DNA from: Maribacter orientalis
Lineage (GTDB): Bacteria; Bacteroidota; Bacteroidia; Flavobacteriales; Flavobacteriaceae
Assembly (NCBI RefSeq): GCF_900109345.1
Contig: NZ_FNZN01000002.1
Span: forward strand, 673,311-737,310
Length of the DNA: 64,000 bases
Direction of reading: 5' to 3'
Both the position numbers and the translations under genes were made by a program. Below, piece after piece: positions 54,534 to 63,775 of the stretch. The stretch's first letter is position 1; each line of letters starts with the position of its first letter. The notes beneath the pieces are model-generated. The model was not told the DNA's origin. It saw only the letters and a program-made list of their open reading frames with translations, and ran no database searches.

Positions 54534-55550
54534 ATGGTCTTACATCTGAAAAAGAATATCCTTTTATTCGTTGTTGCAATTTTACCGGTATTGGGAATCT
54601 CCCAAGATGTAACCATCGTCAACCAATTTATACGTTCTATGACAGATGCTCAGAAAGAGCAAATTGTCTATGAATTCAACGCAGATGACCGAGACGACTG
54701 GCACTTTCTACCTTGGAGTTCTTATGAACGACAAGGCCTATCGCTAAAAGAGTTACGTACAGAGCAAAAAGAATTGGTTCATAAACTGCTACGGTCATCA
54801 TTGAGTGATACCGGCTATAAGCAGACCACAGAAATCATTGGCTTAGAAAACGTACTGGCAGCCAGTTCAGGAGATCCCGTGTATCGTGACCCAGAACGGT
54901 ATTACGTTTCCATTTACGGTGATCCTACACAAGAAGATGTTTGGATGTGGAGTTTTGAAGGGCATCATGTTTCGCTACATTTTACGACCGTTGCAGATGC
55001 CGTTTCATACACCCCTAGATTCTTCGGTTCAAACCCTGGAAGAATTATGGAAGGTGAGCGGAAAGGATTTAGCCCTTTGGTACATGAAGAGGATATGGGC
55101 TTGCAACTCATACATATGCTAAGCAGTGAACAACGAAAAACGGCTATTATTAGTAACAAAACCTACAATGATATTATTAGCTTTAATAAACCCGTAGCAG
55201 AGAAACCAGCCCCTGAAGGCATATTGGTCAACAATCTGACTGATGGTCAGAAAAAACTTGTAATGGACATTATTTACGAATATGCTTCCACTATCCCTGC
55301 CGACCAGGCCATGGCGAGAATAAGTAAAATTCGTAAAGAAGAACTCGATGAAATGCGGTTTGCATGGGCGGGAGCCACAGAACTTGGAAAAGCACACTAC
55401 TACCGCATACAGGGCAAAACCTTTATGATCGAATTTGACAACAGCCAAAATAATGCAAACCACATACACACGGTATGGCGTGATTTTGATGGCGATTTTG
55501 GAAGGGACTTACTAAAAGAACACTACACCAACCACGAGCATCAGCATTAA
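54534..55550 (+). CDS. DUF3500 exported protein
   Basis: The 338-residue protein has a signal peptide (cleavage near GISQ). DUF3500 landmarks include DDRDDWHFLP, RQGLSLKELRTEQKEL, WMWSFEGHHVSLHFT and the C-terminal YYRIQGKTFMIEFDNSQNNANHIHTVWRD. The many conserved His, Asp and Trp residues suggest an enzyme, but no activity is established. In Bacteroidota these genes often sit with sugar-oxidation genes, as here. It is 26 bp after the propeller gene. Confidence 0.75.
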   Translation: MVLHLKKNILLFVVAILPVLGISQDVTIVNQFIRSMTDAQKEQIVYEFNADDRDDWHFLPWSSYERQGLSLKELRTEQKELVHKLLRSSLSDTGYKQTTEIIGLENVLAASSGDPVYRDPERYYVSIYGDPTQEDVWMWSFEGHHVSLHFTTVADAVSYTPRFFGSNPGRIMEGERKGFSPLVHEEDMGLQLIHMLSSEQRKTAIISNKTYNDIISFNKPVAEKPAPEGILVNNLTDGQKKLVMDIIYEYASTIPADQAMARISKIRKEELDEMRFAWAGATELGKAHYYRIQGKTFMIEFDNSQNNANHIHTVWRDFDGDFGRDLLKEHYTNHEHQH

Positions 55551-55653
55551 GAATTTCTTAGGGTAAGGCTACAAATCAGGTATCTCGCGCCGTCACTTTG
55601 CTTTTAAAATTCCCTAGGTATTGGTTATATTTAAGAAATAGAATCCTTAGTAA

Positions 55654-57345
55654 ATGAATACAACGTACGATGCCATCGTTATTGGGTCCGGCATTTCTGG
55701 TGGATGGGCCGCTAAAGTATTGTGTGAAAACGGTCTTAAAACCTGTGTCGTAGAACGGGGAAGAAATGTAGAACACAAAAAAGATTACCCTACTGCTCAC
55801 CTGCAACCGTGGGATTTTCCCCATGGCGGTATGATGACCAATACCTTCAAAGAAGAGAATCCTTTGATTTCTAAAGCAGCAGGTTTTGGCGAAGACACCG
55901 CTCACTTTTTTATTAAAGATAAGGATCAGCCTTATGTACAAGAAAAGCCTTTCGATTGGATCCGTGGCTATCAAGTAGGTGGAAAATCGTTAACATGGGG
56001 TAGGGCGTGCCAACGGTGGAGCCAATCGGAATTCGAATCTCCTTCCAAATATAAGTATGGTATTGAATGGCCCGTAGATTATACCGAAATGGCCCCTTGG
56101 TATCATATGGTTGAAGACTTTATCGGGGTCTGTGGCAACAAAGATGGATTAGCATCTATGCCCGATGGGGAGTTCTTACCCCCATTTGAAATGAATTGTG
56201 TGGAACAGCACATGAGTAAGACCATAGCAGATAACTATCCAGACAGGCACTTGGTACATGGCCGATGGGCGCACTTAACCGAGCCTAAAGAACACCATTT
56301 AGCATTAGGTAGGGGAAAATGCCAATCTAGAAATCTTTGTATGCGAGGGTGCCCTTTTGGCGCCTATTTCAGCAGCAATTCTAGCACATTACCAGCAGCA
56401 AAAAAAACAGAAAACCTAACCATTCTTTCCGATGCAGTGGTGGTTAAAATCATGTATGACGACGATAAAAAAAAGGCAACAGGCATTGAGTATATAGATA
56501 CGACTACAGGGGAGCGCCAAGAACTAAAAGCCAGTATCGTTTTTGTGAATGCCTCGGCGCTGAATTCAAATCTTATCCTATTAAACTCTACCTCAGGTCG
56601 GTTTCCAAATGGACTAGGAAATGATCATGATATTCTTGGGCGCTATATTGGTTTTCATAATTACCGCGGATGGACCTCGGGCAAGTTTGAGGGTTTTAAA
56701 GACACGTATGTTTATGGTAGAAATCCCTCGGAGCTAATTTTAGCCAATTATAGAAACGTATACAAGCATGATATGCCCTTTGTTGGGGGATATACTATTT
56801 TCAGTGGCGCATCACGACCAAGAAATCAAGAGGCTCCAGAAAATGGCCCTGGTATTGGAGCGGCCTACAAAGAAGGTCTTCGCCTACCGGGAGACTGGCA
56901 AGCGTATATGTATATGCAGGGCGAAACGATTCCGAAAGCATCAAACAGGGTGTATTTATCAAAGACAGATAAAGATCCCTGGGGAATTCCACAGCTCGTA
57001 ACAGATGTGAATTATGACGATAACGACGAATTGATGGTGCAAGACTTTTTAACCGAAAGTAAAGCGATGTTTGAAACCATGGGCTGTACAGATATTGAAC
57101 AAAACGATTCTAAACAGGCCCCTGGCCTCGATATACACGAAATGGGTGGATGCAGAATGGGAACCGACCCAAAAACATCTATGCTCAATGAGCATAACCA
57201 ACTGCATCTGTGCAAGAATGTATTTGTCACTGATGGTGCATGTATGACGAGCACGGGAAACCAAAGTCCATCTTTACTTTATATGGCATTAACCGCAAGA
57301 GCTGCTACCTACGCCGCCGAACAATTAAAAGCAAAACAACTATGA
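55654..57345 (+). CDS. GMC-family flavin oxidoreductase (sugar 3-dehydrogenase type)
   Basis: The 563-residue protein begins with the FAD-binding VIGSGISGGWAAKVL and carries GYQVGGKSLTWGRACQRWS, the cysteine-rich RNLCMRGCPFGAYFSSNS, and the C-terminal catalytic region (DIHEMGGCRMGTDP, TGNQSPSLLYMAL). The Cys-rich stretch marks the subgroup that works with a small gluconate-2-dehydrogenase-like subunit, encoded two genes downstream. It probably oxidises the C3 hydroxyl of a glycoside. It overlaps the next gene by 4 nt. Confidence 0.85.
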   Translation: MNTTYDAIVIGSGISGGWAAKVLCENGLKTCVVERGRNVEHKKDYPTAHLQPWDFPHGGMMTNTFKEENPLISKAAGFGEDTAHFFIKDKDQPYVQEKPFDWIRGYQVGGKSLTWGRACQRWSQSEFESPSKYKYGIEWPVDYTEMAPWYHMVEDFIGVCGNKDGLASMPDGEFLPPFEMNCVEQHMSKTIADNYPDRHLVHGRWAHLTEPKEHHLALGRGKCQSRNLCMRGCPFGAYFSSNSSTLPAAKKTENLTILSDAVVVKIMYDDDKKKATGIEYIDTTTGERQELKASIVFVNASALNSNLILLNSTSGRFPNGLGNDHDILGRYIGFHNYRGWTSGKFEGFKDTYVYGRNPSELILANYRNVYKHDMPFVGGYTIFSGASRPRNQEAPENGPGIGAAYKEGLRLPGDWQAYMYMQGETIPKASNRVYLSKTDKDPWGIPQLVTDVNYDDNDELMVQDFLTESKAMFETMGCTDIEQNDSKQAPGLDIHEMGGCRMGTDPKTSMLNEHNQLHLCKNVFVTDGACMTSTGNQSPSLLYMALTARAATYAAEQLKAKQL

Positions 57346-58433
57346 AAATTACACAACATAAACAGGTAGGCGTTGGTATCATAGGATCTCAATTTATCGC
57401 GAATATTCATGCCGAAGCACTGAAAACAGTTGCCGATGCAGTGATCGTTGCCGTAATGTCTCCCAACGAAGCGCATGTAAAAACCTTTGCAGAACAACAC
57501 CAGATCCCGAATTGGTTTACTGATATAGATGCCTTTTTAGCCCTAGACGATATTGATATGGTTATTCTTGGGGCACCCAACTATTTACATTGTGAAATAG
57601 CCGTAAAAATTGCCAAAGCAAAAAAGCATGTCGTCGTAGAAAAACCCCTTTGCCTAAACCTAGAGGAGGCTGATCTTATGATCGAAACCTGTAAAGAAAA
57701 TAAGGTGAAATTGATGTATGCAGAAGAATTGTGTTTTACACCAAAATATGTGCGATTAAAAGCGCTATTAGATGAAGGCGCTTTGGGGTATCCGGTACTT
57801 TTTAAACAGTCTGAAAAGCACGATGGTCCTCACGCAGACCATTTTTATGATGTTGAAAAATCAGGGGGTGGTGTTATGATGGATATGGGATGCCATGCCA
57901 TTCAATTCTTCAGATGGTTAAACCCAAAAGCTTCTATTGTTTCGGTCTATGCACAAATGCAAACTTCTGTGCATAAAGACAAAACCATAGGAGATGATAA
58001 TAGTGTACTCATCTTAGAATTTAGCAATGGGGTAACCGCCATTGCAGAAGAAAGCTGGATTAAAAAGGGTGGTATGGATGATAAAGCAGAAATTCATGGA
58101 AGTGAAGGAGTCGCCTATGCCGATGTACTACAAGGAAATTCCATATTAACCTATAGTGAAAAAGGAATTGGCTATGCCGTTGAAAAAGCAGGGAACACAA
58201 AAGGCTGGAGTTTTACCATGTATGAAGAACTTTGGAACTATGGATTTCCACAAGAGATGGCCCACTTTGTAGACTGTGTTAAGAATGACCGTACTCCCTT
58301 GGTTACCGGTGAGGATGGTAAGGCTGTTTTAGAGGTTCTTTTCGCAGCATATGCTTCGGCAGGAGAAGGAAAAAAAATCAAGTTGCCTTTTAAAACCGAT
58401 GCCAAAAAACCGTACGTATTATGGAAAAAATAA
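57342..58433 (+). CDS. Gfo/Idh/MocA-family oxidoreductase
   Basis: The protein of ~363 residues has a Rossmann start (VGVGIIGSQFIANIHAEAL), the EKP motif (VVVEKPLCL) and DMGCHAIQFFRWL in the second domain. The family interconverts sugar hydroxyls and ketones with NAD(P), which suits reduction or isomerisation of a 3-keto-sugar. A longer frame exists, but the ATG overlapping the GMC stop codon (ATGA) is the natural start. It overlaps the next gene by 13 nt. Confidence 0.85.
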   Translation: MKITQHKQVGVGIIGSQFIANIHAEALKTVADAVIVAVMSPNEAHVKTFAEQHQIPNWFTDIDAFLALDDIDMVILGAPNYLHCEIAVKIAKAKKHVVVEKPLCLNLEEADLMIETCKENKVKLMYAEELCFTPKYVRLKALLDEGALGYPVLFKQSEKHDGPHADHFYDVEKSGGGVMMDMGCHAIQFFRWLNPKASIVSVYAQMQTSVHKDKTIGDDNSVLILEFSNGVTAIAEESWIKKGGMDDKAEIHGSEGVAYADVLQGNSILTYSEKGIGYAVEKAGNTKGWSFTMYEELWNYGFPQEMAHFVDCVKNDRTPLVTGEDGKAVLEVLFAAYASAGEGKKIKLPFKTDAKKPYVLWKK

Positions 58434-58951
58434 ATCGCAGAAATGCTTTAGGTTTAGTAGCCCGATGGTCTGCCGCAAGTTTCATCCCCTTTTCTTGGCT
58501 TCTTGAGGGGTGTGCAGAGGATAGTAATCCCTCTTTGTTAAACCACGAATATCAATCGCTTCTGGCAGTTGTCGTTGAAATTATTTTACCCGAAACCCCT
58601 ACGTCTCCTGGAGCAAAAGAGGCCAACGTGCAGCATTTTATAGGGCTCATAGTAGAAGATTGTTATGCAATTGAAAGAAAAGACCGCATCATCATTGGAC
58701 TAAACCAATTATTGCGCAGCGGGTTTTTAGACCTAACCGCAGAAAAACAATACGATATCATTGCCCAATTAGACGAAGAGGCGAATTCGTCAACCACTAC
58801 AACCCCTTCTTATTTTAAGGATATTAAGTCGCTTACGCAATGGGGGTATTTTTCCTCTAAAATTGGCATCATGGAAGGGTTGCGATACAACCCTATACCC
58901 GGATCTTATAAAGGCTGCGTTCCTTATACTAATGAAATAGCCTGGTATTAA
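58421..58951 (+). CDS. Small subunit of the GMC dehydrogenase (gluconate 2-dehydrogenase subunit 3 type)
   Basis: The 176-residue protein has a Tat-like signal (NRRNALGLVARWS) and a possible lipobox (LLEGC). The subunit-3 landmarks are LLAVVVEIILPETPTSPGAKEANVQHFI and the C-terminal GLRYNPIPGSYKGCVPY. In known systems this subunit escorts the flavin subunit through the Tat pathway and anchors it. Its linkage to the GMC gene (one gene apart, overlapping frames) supports a joint complex. Confidence 0.85.
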   Translation: MEKINRRNALGLVARWSAASFIPFSWLLEGCAEDSNPSLLNHEYQSLLAVVVEIILPETPTSPGAKEANVQHFIGLIVEDCYAIERKDRIIIGLNQLLRSGFLDLTAEKQYDIIAQLDEEANSSTTTTPSYFKDIKSLTQWGYFSSKIGIMEGLRYNPIPGSYKGCVPYTNEIAWY

Positions 58952-59658
58952 TGAACAAACATCAATGTAAAGATTATGAGGAAGTAAGCAAAACAGCTAC
59001 CGATTGGTTGATTCAAAAGATTAAAAAAAACCCTGTAAGTAAAATTGGAATTGCCACCGGAAATTCTCCTTTGGAAATGTATCGCAACATCGCAAAGACA
59101 GGAAGCCAGTATACCACAGCTCTTTCTTTAATTCAATTGGATGAATGGGTGGGATTGTCTGAACAGCAACATAGTTGCAAGAGTTTCATCGAAAAAGAGG
59201 TGAGAATCCCTTGGGGAATATCCGCAGAAAATACACATTACTTTTCTCCTTCTTTAACTCTTACTAGTAAAATTCAAGCGGAGAACGCCGTGGCTTCGAT
59301 GCAAAAAAAGCTTGATGAGAAAGGTCCGCTAGATATCCTCATTTTAGGAATGGGAAAAAACGGACATTTGGGTTTCATAGAGCCCAGTGAAAAATGGCCT
59401 CCCAATGCGTGTTATGTTTCTGAATTGGCAGCATCTACCCAAAATCATACGATGATTCTCTCTGAGCAAACTCCCCCAACGATTGGCGTAACTTTAGGAC
59501 TAAAGTCAATTTTAGAAGCAAAAGAAATTCTATTTATTGTCACCGGAACGGGGAAAACAGCTGCGTATACTCAATGGCTCACAAAAGAAATTACCCCAGC
59601 CCTACCTGCAAGTATTTTATGGAAACACCCAAAAGTTACGTTGGTAACAGACTTGTGA
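58951..59658 (+). CDS. NagB/6-phosphogluconolactonase-family sugar phosphate enzyme
   Basis: The 235-residue protein has the glucosamine-6-phosphate deaminase fold. It has GIATGNSPLEMY for phosphate binding, QLDEWVGL with the catalytic Asp, and GMGKNGHLGFIEP with the ring-opening His; NagB usually has NEP where IEP stands here. It shares its start codon region with the preceding stop (1-nt overlap). It may deaminate or isomerise an amino-sugar phosphate released by the cluster; the substrate is uncertain. Confidence 0.8.
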   Translation: MNKHQCKDYEEVSKTATDWLIQKIKKNPVSKIGIATGNSPLEMYRNIAKTGSQYTTALSLIQLDEWVGLSEQQHSCKSFIEKEVRIPWGISAENTHYFSPSLTLTSKIQAENAVASMQKKLDEKGPLDILILGMGKNGHLGFIEPSEKWPPNACYVSELAASTQNHTMILSEQTPPTIGVTLGLKSILEAKEILFIVTGTGKTAAYTQWLTKEITPALPASILWKHPKVTLVTDL

Positions 59659-59854
59659 TTCTATTAATTGATGACTGATTAAAATGACCAAAAAAAATAG
59701 TCAGGAAGAGAATTCGGATCTTGTAAAATCGTCATACTTAGTGCCCTTATATTGCAACCCTAAGCTACAGGGCTCTTACTTTCTTGGTGAAAAATAAACC
59801 TACCTATGAGCACAATTGATCACTACATTATATTTATCCTATCTTAAAGCATAT

Positions 59855-61315
59855 ATGAAGAAAATTTTAAGAATTGTATTGATCCTTGTGGGCCTCTATT
59901 TGTTACTTCTTATCCCACTGCCACAATCTGAACATGAACTACAAAAGCCATCACAGACTCCTTTTGTTTGGGGTCAAGATACCCTTTGGGAATCGTTGGA
60001 AACGAATTTTATGAGCGCGAAAGCAATGCCTTCTGTAACGTTGGATTCCATTGTACAACATTTAACTTTTGAAGCCGATAGTATTCTAGCGATCTATGAA
60101 GATAAAAAGTTACTACCCGAAGATGATTATTATGGATTGGTTGAGCATAAATTTTTCCAACTTGCTCCACTTATTGCTGCTCAGGAAAACAAAACGAACT
60201 GGTACATCAATTTTTATAACCGGGTACGGAAAAAGTTGAAATTGGATTCCCGCTTTTGGGATATGACCAATGCCCATTCCCGTAATACCTCTTACCGTAT
60301 TTTATATGGTATGAGAGCTACAGTGGAGGAAATATTATTACAATCTAATGAGGATCAGTTTGTCTCAACAATGATCGTTTCAGACGAACCTTCAATTACC
60401 CCGCACGCAGATATTCTTGGCATCAAAGTACATAGTGGTGATTTGCTCGTAAGCCGAGGTGGAGCTGAGGTTTCCGCTTTTATTTCAAGAGGTAATGATT
60501 ATCCTGGAAATTTTTCACATGTAGCATTGGTACATATTGACTCCAAGACCAATAAGCCCTATTTTATTGAGGCCCATATTGAAAAAGGAGTGGCCATAGC
60601 CACATTAGATGAGTATTTAAGTGATAAAAAGCTGCGGTTTATGGTAATGAGACCTCGGGCAGATTTGGCTCAAATGATGGCTAATCCTATGCTTCCGCAT
60701 GAAGCGTCCTTGTTTATTTCTGAGGAATCTAAAACTAGGCATATACCTTATGATTTTAAAATGGACTACTACGATGCCTCGGCAATGTTCTGTTCGGAAG
60801 TTGGATCATATGCCTATAAAAAATTTGGGATTGATTTATGGGAGTTTGAATCTACCATCTCTTCAAACGGAATTATTGATTGGCTAAACAATTTTGGTGT
60901 TGAAAATTTCGTGACCCAAATGCCGTCTGATCTTGAATATGACCCCATGCTTAGTGTTGTAGGTGAATGGAGGAATAAGGATGTGCTTTTTCAGGATCAT
61001 TTGGACAATGCCGTAATGGATGCTTTGATCAGCCGTTCAAATAAAGGTGAAAAACTAGATTATACTATTTGGATGTTACCTGTAGCAAGAGTTGTTAAGG
61101 GATATTCATTTTTTCTCAATACCATAGGAAAAGAAGGAATTATTCCAGAAGGAATGGGGGCCGTTACCGCATTGAAAAATACTGATTTCGTAGCCCGATT
61201 TAATAAATGCAAATTAATTACAGTAACAAAAACTAAAGCTTTCGAAAAAGAAAATAACTATTTACCTCCTTACTGGCAAATGGTTAGAATGGCAGAAAGT
61301 AGTATGTTGAAGTAA
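59855..61315 (+). CDS. YiiX/YebB-like NlpC/P60-superfamily cysteine hydrolase
   Basis: The protein of ~486 residues has an N-terminal membrane anchor (residues ~5-21), a ~170-residue helical region and a permuted NlpC/P60-like domain. That domain contains GDLLVSRGGAEVSAFISRG, the catalytic-type His in FSHVALVHID and the Cys in AMFCSEVGSYAYKK. These YiiX/YebB-like enzymes cleave amide or thioester bonds in lipids or peptides; no substrate is known here. A longer frame starts at a non-ATG codon 39 nt upstream; ATG gives a proper anchor. Confidence 0.7.
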   Translation: MKKILRIVLILVGLYLLLLIPLPQSEHELQKPSQTPFVWGQDTLWESLETNFMSAKAMPSVTLDSIVQHLTFEADSILAIYEDKKLLPEDDYYGLVEHKFFQLAPLIAAQENKTNWYINFYNRVRKKLKLDSRFWDMTNAHSRNTSYRILYGMRATVEEILLQSNEDQFVSTMIVSDEPSITPHADILGIKVHSGDLLVSRGGAEVSAFISRGNDYPGNFSHVALVHIDSKTNKPYFIEAHIEKGVAIATLDEYLSDKKLRFMVMRPRADLAQMMANPMLPHEASLFISEESKTRHIPYDFKMDYYDASAMFCSEVGSYAYKKFGIDLWEFESTISSNGIIDWLNNFGVENFVTQMPSDLEYDPMLSVVGEWRNKDVLFQDHLDNAVMDALISRSNKGEKLDYTIWMLPVARVVKGYSFFLNTIGKEGIIPEGMGAVTALKNTDFVARFNKCKLITVTKTKAFEKENNYLPPYWQMVRMAESSMLK

Positions 61316-61529
61316 AACTCTTTGAACCGTACGTTCCAGAGTTATGGTTCTCAATTCTATTTTCTAAATCTTCATGACATGCCCCAAAATAGAATGTATT
61401 GAGCGAACTACTGTGTAGAATCAAAAATTAAATGATGCTTTTGCCAAAAACCCATAAGGGGAATATGCTGCTTCCCTATTTTTGAAGGTGTCATTTTAGT
61501 TATCAGTAATAAATATCATTAAAAAATCT

Positions 61530-62622
61530 TTAAAGAAAGCAAATAGTAGCTAAGGCAATCATCCAAAGCAATAATGGCCAAAAAGCAACTTTTGAAATAA
61601 GGTTATCTCTATAAAGAATAAGGTTTGAACCATTTTCGTTGCCCATTGAAAGAGCATAAAAATTAAAGGCGCATAATACTATGAAGATGTACATGATTAA
61701 GTAAAAGTATTCTATGTAAACTATAGGGGAATCAAGAAATTGCTGTCTTACTTGAATATGAGCCAATAAAACGATAAAGAATAGAGCCGAACATGTGGCT
61801 ATAGCGCCACTGGTATTAAATACAAATTTATTACTTAAATCTTTGTTATTGGTTACCGTCATCATTAGCACAAATAGTAATAATGCCACTACAAATAGTG
61901 GAATTAAATTTAGGATAATAGCATCAATTATGTCCCTTTTCAATCCCAAATTGATATAAAATTCATGATACCTATCCTCGGTCGATTCTCCAGTATAACC
62001 AAAATTAGTATTATACTTGTTTTCGTGATAACTAAAAAAGGTCTCTTCAATATTCCACTCACCGTAAACAATATCCTCATCTAAACCAAAAATCTGGTCT
62101 GTTGGATCGTAGGCATCAAAATCTGGCACGAATAGTATATCATCATCGTAATTGAAATTTTTGGGCCATAATCGTAGCCAAGCCGTAACATAATCAAAAG
62201 GATATTTGGTGTAGTCGAATACTTGCCTTACTGTGGTGTCAAAATACCAGCCTTTTAACTTTGACCCGGCTTGTTCATAGCTGTAGAGTTCTTTAATGAC
62301 TGTACTACCTGAATTTACCTGCTCAGGAAAATCAAAGCCGCCGACAATGGAATCATTTACATCCAACGGAATTTTTTGCCAGATGATTCCTGTAAAATTT
62401 ATTTCGTTAGGAGATTGAAACGCAATGGACTGTATAAAAAAACCCTGTTGGTATCTTAATGGCCGTGTTAGGTTTGTTTTGGTCCCTTCCGCCCCACGTC
62501 TTAAAATAGGCTTCCATTTCATTTGGGTCATGAATAACAGTTATCGACTTATCATTATTACGATGAATATCATTTGCTTTAAAAGTAATAGCCCATTTAT
62601 TGGCTATGACCAAAATCGCAAT
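61530..62622 (-). pseudogene. Truncated, frameshifted homologue of pentameric ligand-gated ion channels
   Basis: The intact C-terminal part (333 codons) has a beta-rich domain with the Pro-loop-like YPFD (residues 110-113) and four membrane segments (about 203-226, 241-259, 270-294, 313-333), the first with a Pro after NLI. This is the layout of Cys-loop/pLGIC channels. Just upstream, another frame reads NTAIKIPTGFF up to a 7-T run (62442-62436). Removing one T fuses it to IQSIAF without a break. That upstream frame closes at a TAA at 62623, and the rest of the N-terminal sensor domain is missing. Confidence 0.65.
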
Positions 62623-62884
62623 TTATCTCAATTATATAAAAGCCAAGAAGCTCCATTACTCACAGACTATTACTAGTGAAACCAAAGAGTTGGTCAATTT
62701 TGCCACAAAGAAAAAAATGACTTACACGATGGTCACCTTTGTATTAGTACCTAACTACGATTTAATTAAAACGATAGTTTCTCAGTTGGGGGATATTATT
62801 TTATCGGAACCACCAGCTCTTAGAAAATATATTGAAGAAAAATTCAGTGGACTGGTTTCAGAAGTTACTATGGATATTTCGTAA
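62600..62884 (+). CDS. Possible WYL-domain C-terminal fragment or small unknown protein
   Basis: The 94-residue frame contains LVPNYDLIKTIVSQLGD and LSEPPALRKYIEEKF, which resembles the end of WYL-domain regulators (a strand, then a G-D/E turn, then E-P-x-x-L-R). The first 40 residues show no family. It overlaps the upstream remnant of the channel pseudogene on the other strand and lies in a decaying region. It is more likely a gene fragment than a working gene. Confidence 0.3.
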   Translation: MAMTKIAIYLNYIKAKKLHYSQTITSETKELVNFATKKKMTYTMVTFVLVPNYDLIKTIVSQLGDIILSEPPALRKYIEEKFSGLVSEVTMDIS

Positions 62885-62890
62885 TTATTT

Positions 62891-63185
62891 TTAAATTCTA
62901 TTTATATCTATACAACCTGTATACCTATCCAGCGTCTCACCTATTTTAAAGTATCCCTTGCCAATGATCCTATCCGTTCTGGTGTCTAATTCCACCTTGA
63001 TGAAAAAGGCGTACAGGGCGTAAAGGCTGAGCTTTTTGTCGGACCCTATGTGATGGTTCAGGAAAGAAATCTTTTACCAATGGTAGTTCCATTGCTCCTC
63101 TTCTGTTAACACCATATATTGCTATGGCCCCATTTATTAAATATACTATTTCAACAAACGTATTACAGTGTTTAAAAACAGGCAA
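62891..63185 (-). pseudogene. Frameshifted gene fragment, unknown family
   Basis: On the - strand, one frame reads NRRGAMELPLVKDFF. A second frame, open from about 63070, continues with HHIGSDKKLSLYALYAFFIKVELD and IIGKGYFKIGETLDRYTG to a TAA at 62893. The second part looks like genuine coding sequence but has no start codon. A single frame change near 63056 would join the two. The family is not identified. Confidence 0.4.
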
Positions 63186-63502
63186 CTTGATAATATTCCA
63201 ACTATTTATCTACTCGCCAACTTAATAGGTGTCCGAATTGTATGCCTAAATTTATTTGAAACTTAAAAGTATACTTTTATAACGTGCGATAACAGTATTT
63301 TATATATTACTGAAATTCATATAGTTGAATAAAATAGAATATCGCCATATAAAATGCATATTTTACAGTATTTTAGCAATGCCATAGCATAAGTAGGTTA
63401 AGTTTATGGTAAGATTTGGGACGAAAAGGGTGGAATTACTTCCACCCTTTTCTATGTCTAAAATTTTTACTTTTTAAAAATTATAATTCAATGACTTAAT
63501 TA
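63186..63502. other. Gene-free stretch with one strong hairpin
   Basis: This AT-rich interval contains no convincing gene. A 12-bp perfect stem, AAAAGGGTGGAA-TTAC-TTCCACCCTTTT at 63424-63451, followed by a short T-rich tail, is a good intrinsic terminator. It may belong to the truncated gene on the - strand or to a lost gene on the + strand. Confidence 0.5.
63424..63451. terminator. Hairpin terminator
   Basis: A perfect 12-bp stem with a TTAC loop. It has A-runs on one side and T-runs on the other and can act on either strand. Confidence 0.75.
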
Positions 63503-63703
63503 TTATTTAAAATTATTTAGAGTAGTAAAGTCTTTTAAGTAAACGTTTAAACTGACATCATTTTCTTTTACAGCTATTATTAACCTATTGTCTTGTGTTA
63601 TAATTGATTTTCCATTAAAATCTTTAAAGCGATTTCTTATGTAATTTGAAAACTCTGATGTCTGTAATCTGCATTGATAAAATGTAAAGGGTACGATATA
63701 CAA
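63503..63703 (-). pseudogene. C-terminal fragment of a gene apparently cut by the insertion sequence
   Basis: About 55 codons read as plausible protein (FSNYIRNRFKDFNGKSIITQ, LIIAVKENDVSLNVYLKDF) and end at a normal stop. There is no ATG; the frame is open upstream only into the presumed left end of the IS element. The pattern fits the tail of a gene whose front was lost by transposon insertion. The family is not recognised. Confidence 0.45.
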
Positions 63704-63715
63704 ACATCCTTTACA
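63683..63715. repeat. Candidate left terminal region of the insertion sequence
   Basis: TGTAAAGG (63683) and its exact complement CCTTTACA (63708) lie between the truncated - strand gene and the transposase. The TG start and position, about 90 bp before the transposase ATG, fit an IS481/IS3-like end. The right end is outside the window, so the boundary cannot be confirmed. Confidence 0.4.
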
Positions 63716-63775
63716 AAGTTATAGAAACATCGTTTACACTTTTTAAGTTGCATTTGGAACCAACATTCAGATGCT

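Noticed and set aside
59684..59797. 37-codon ATG frame between the NagB-like and YiiX-like genes
   Set aside because: It shows no hydrophobic segment, motif or regular pattern, and no clear ribosome-binding site, so chance is the better explanation.
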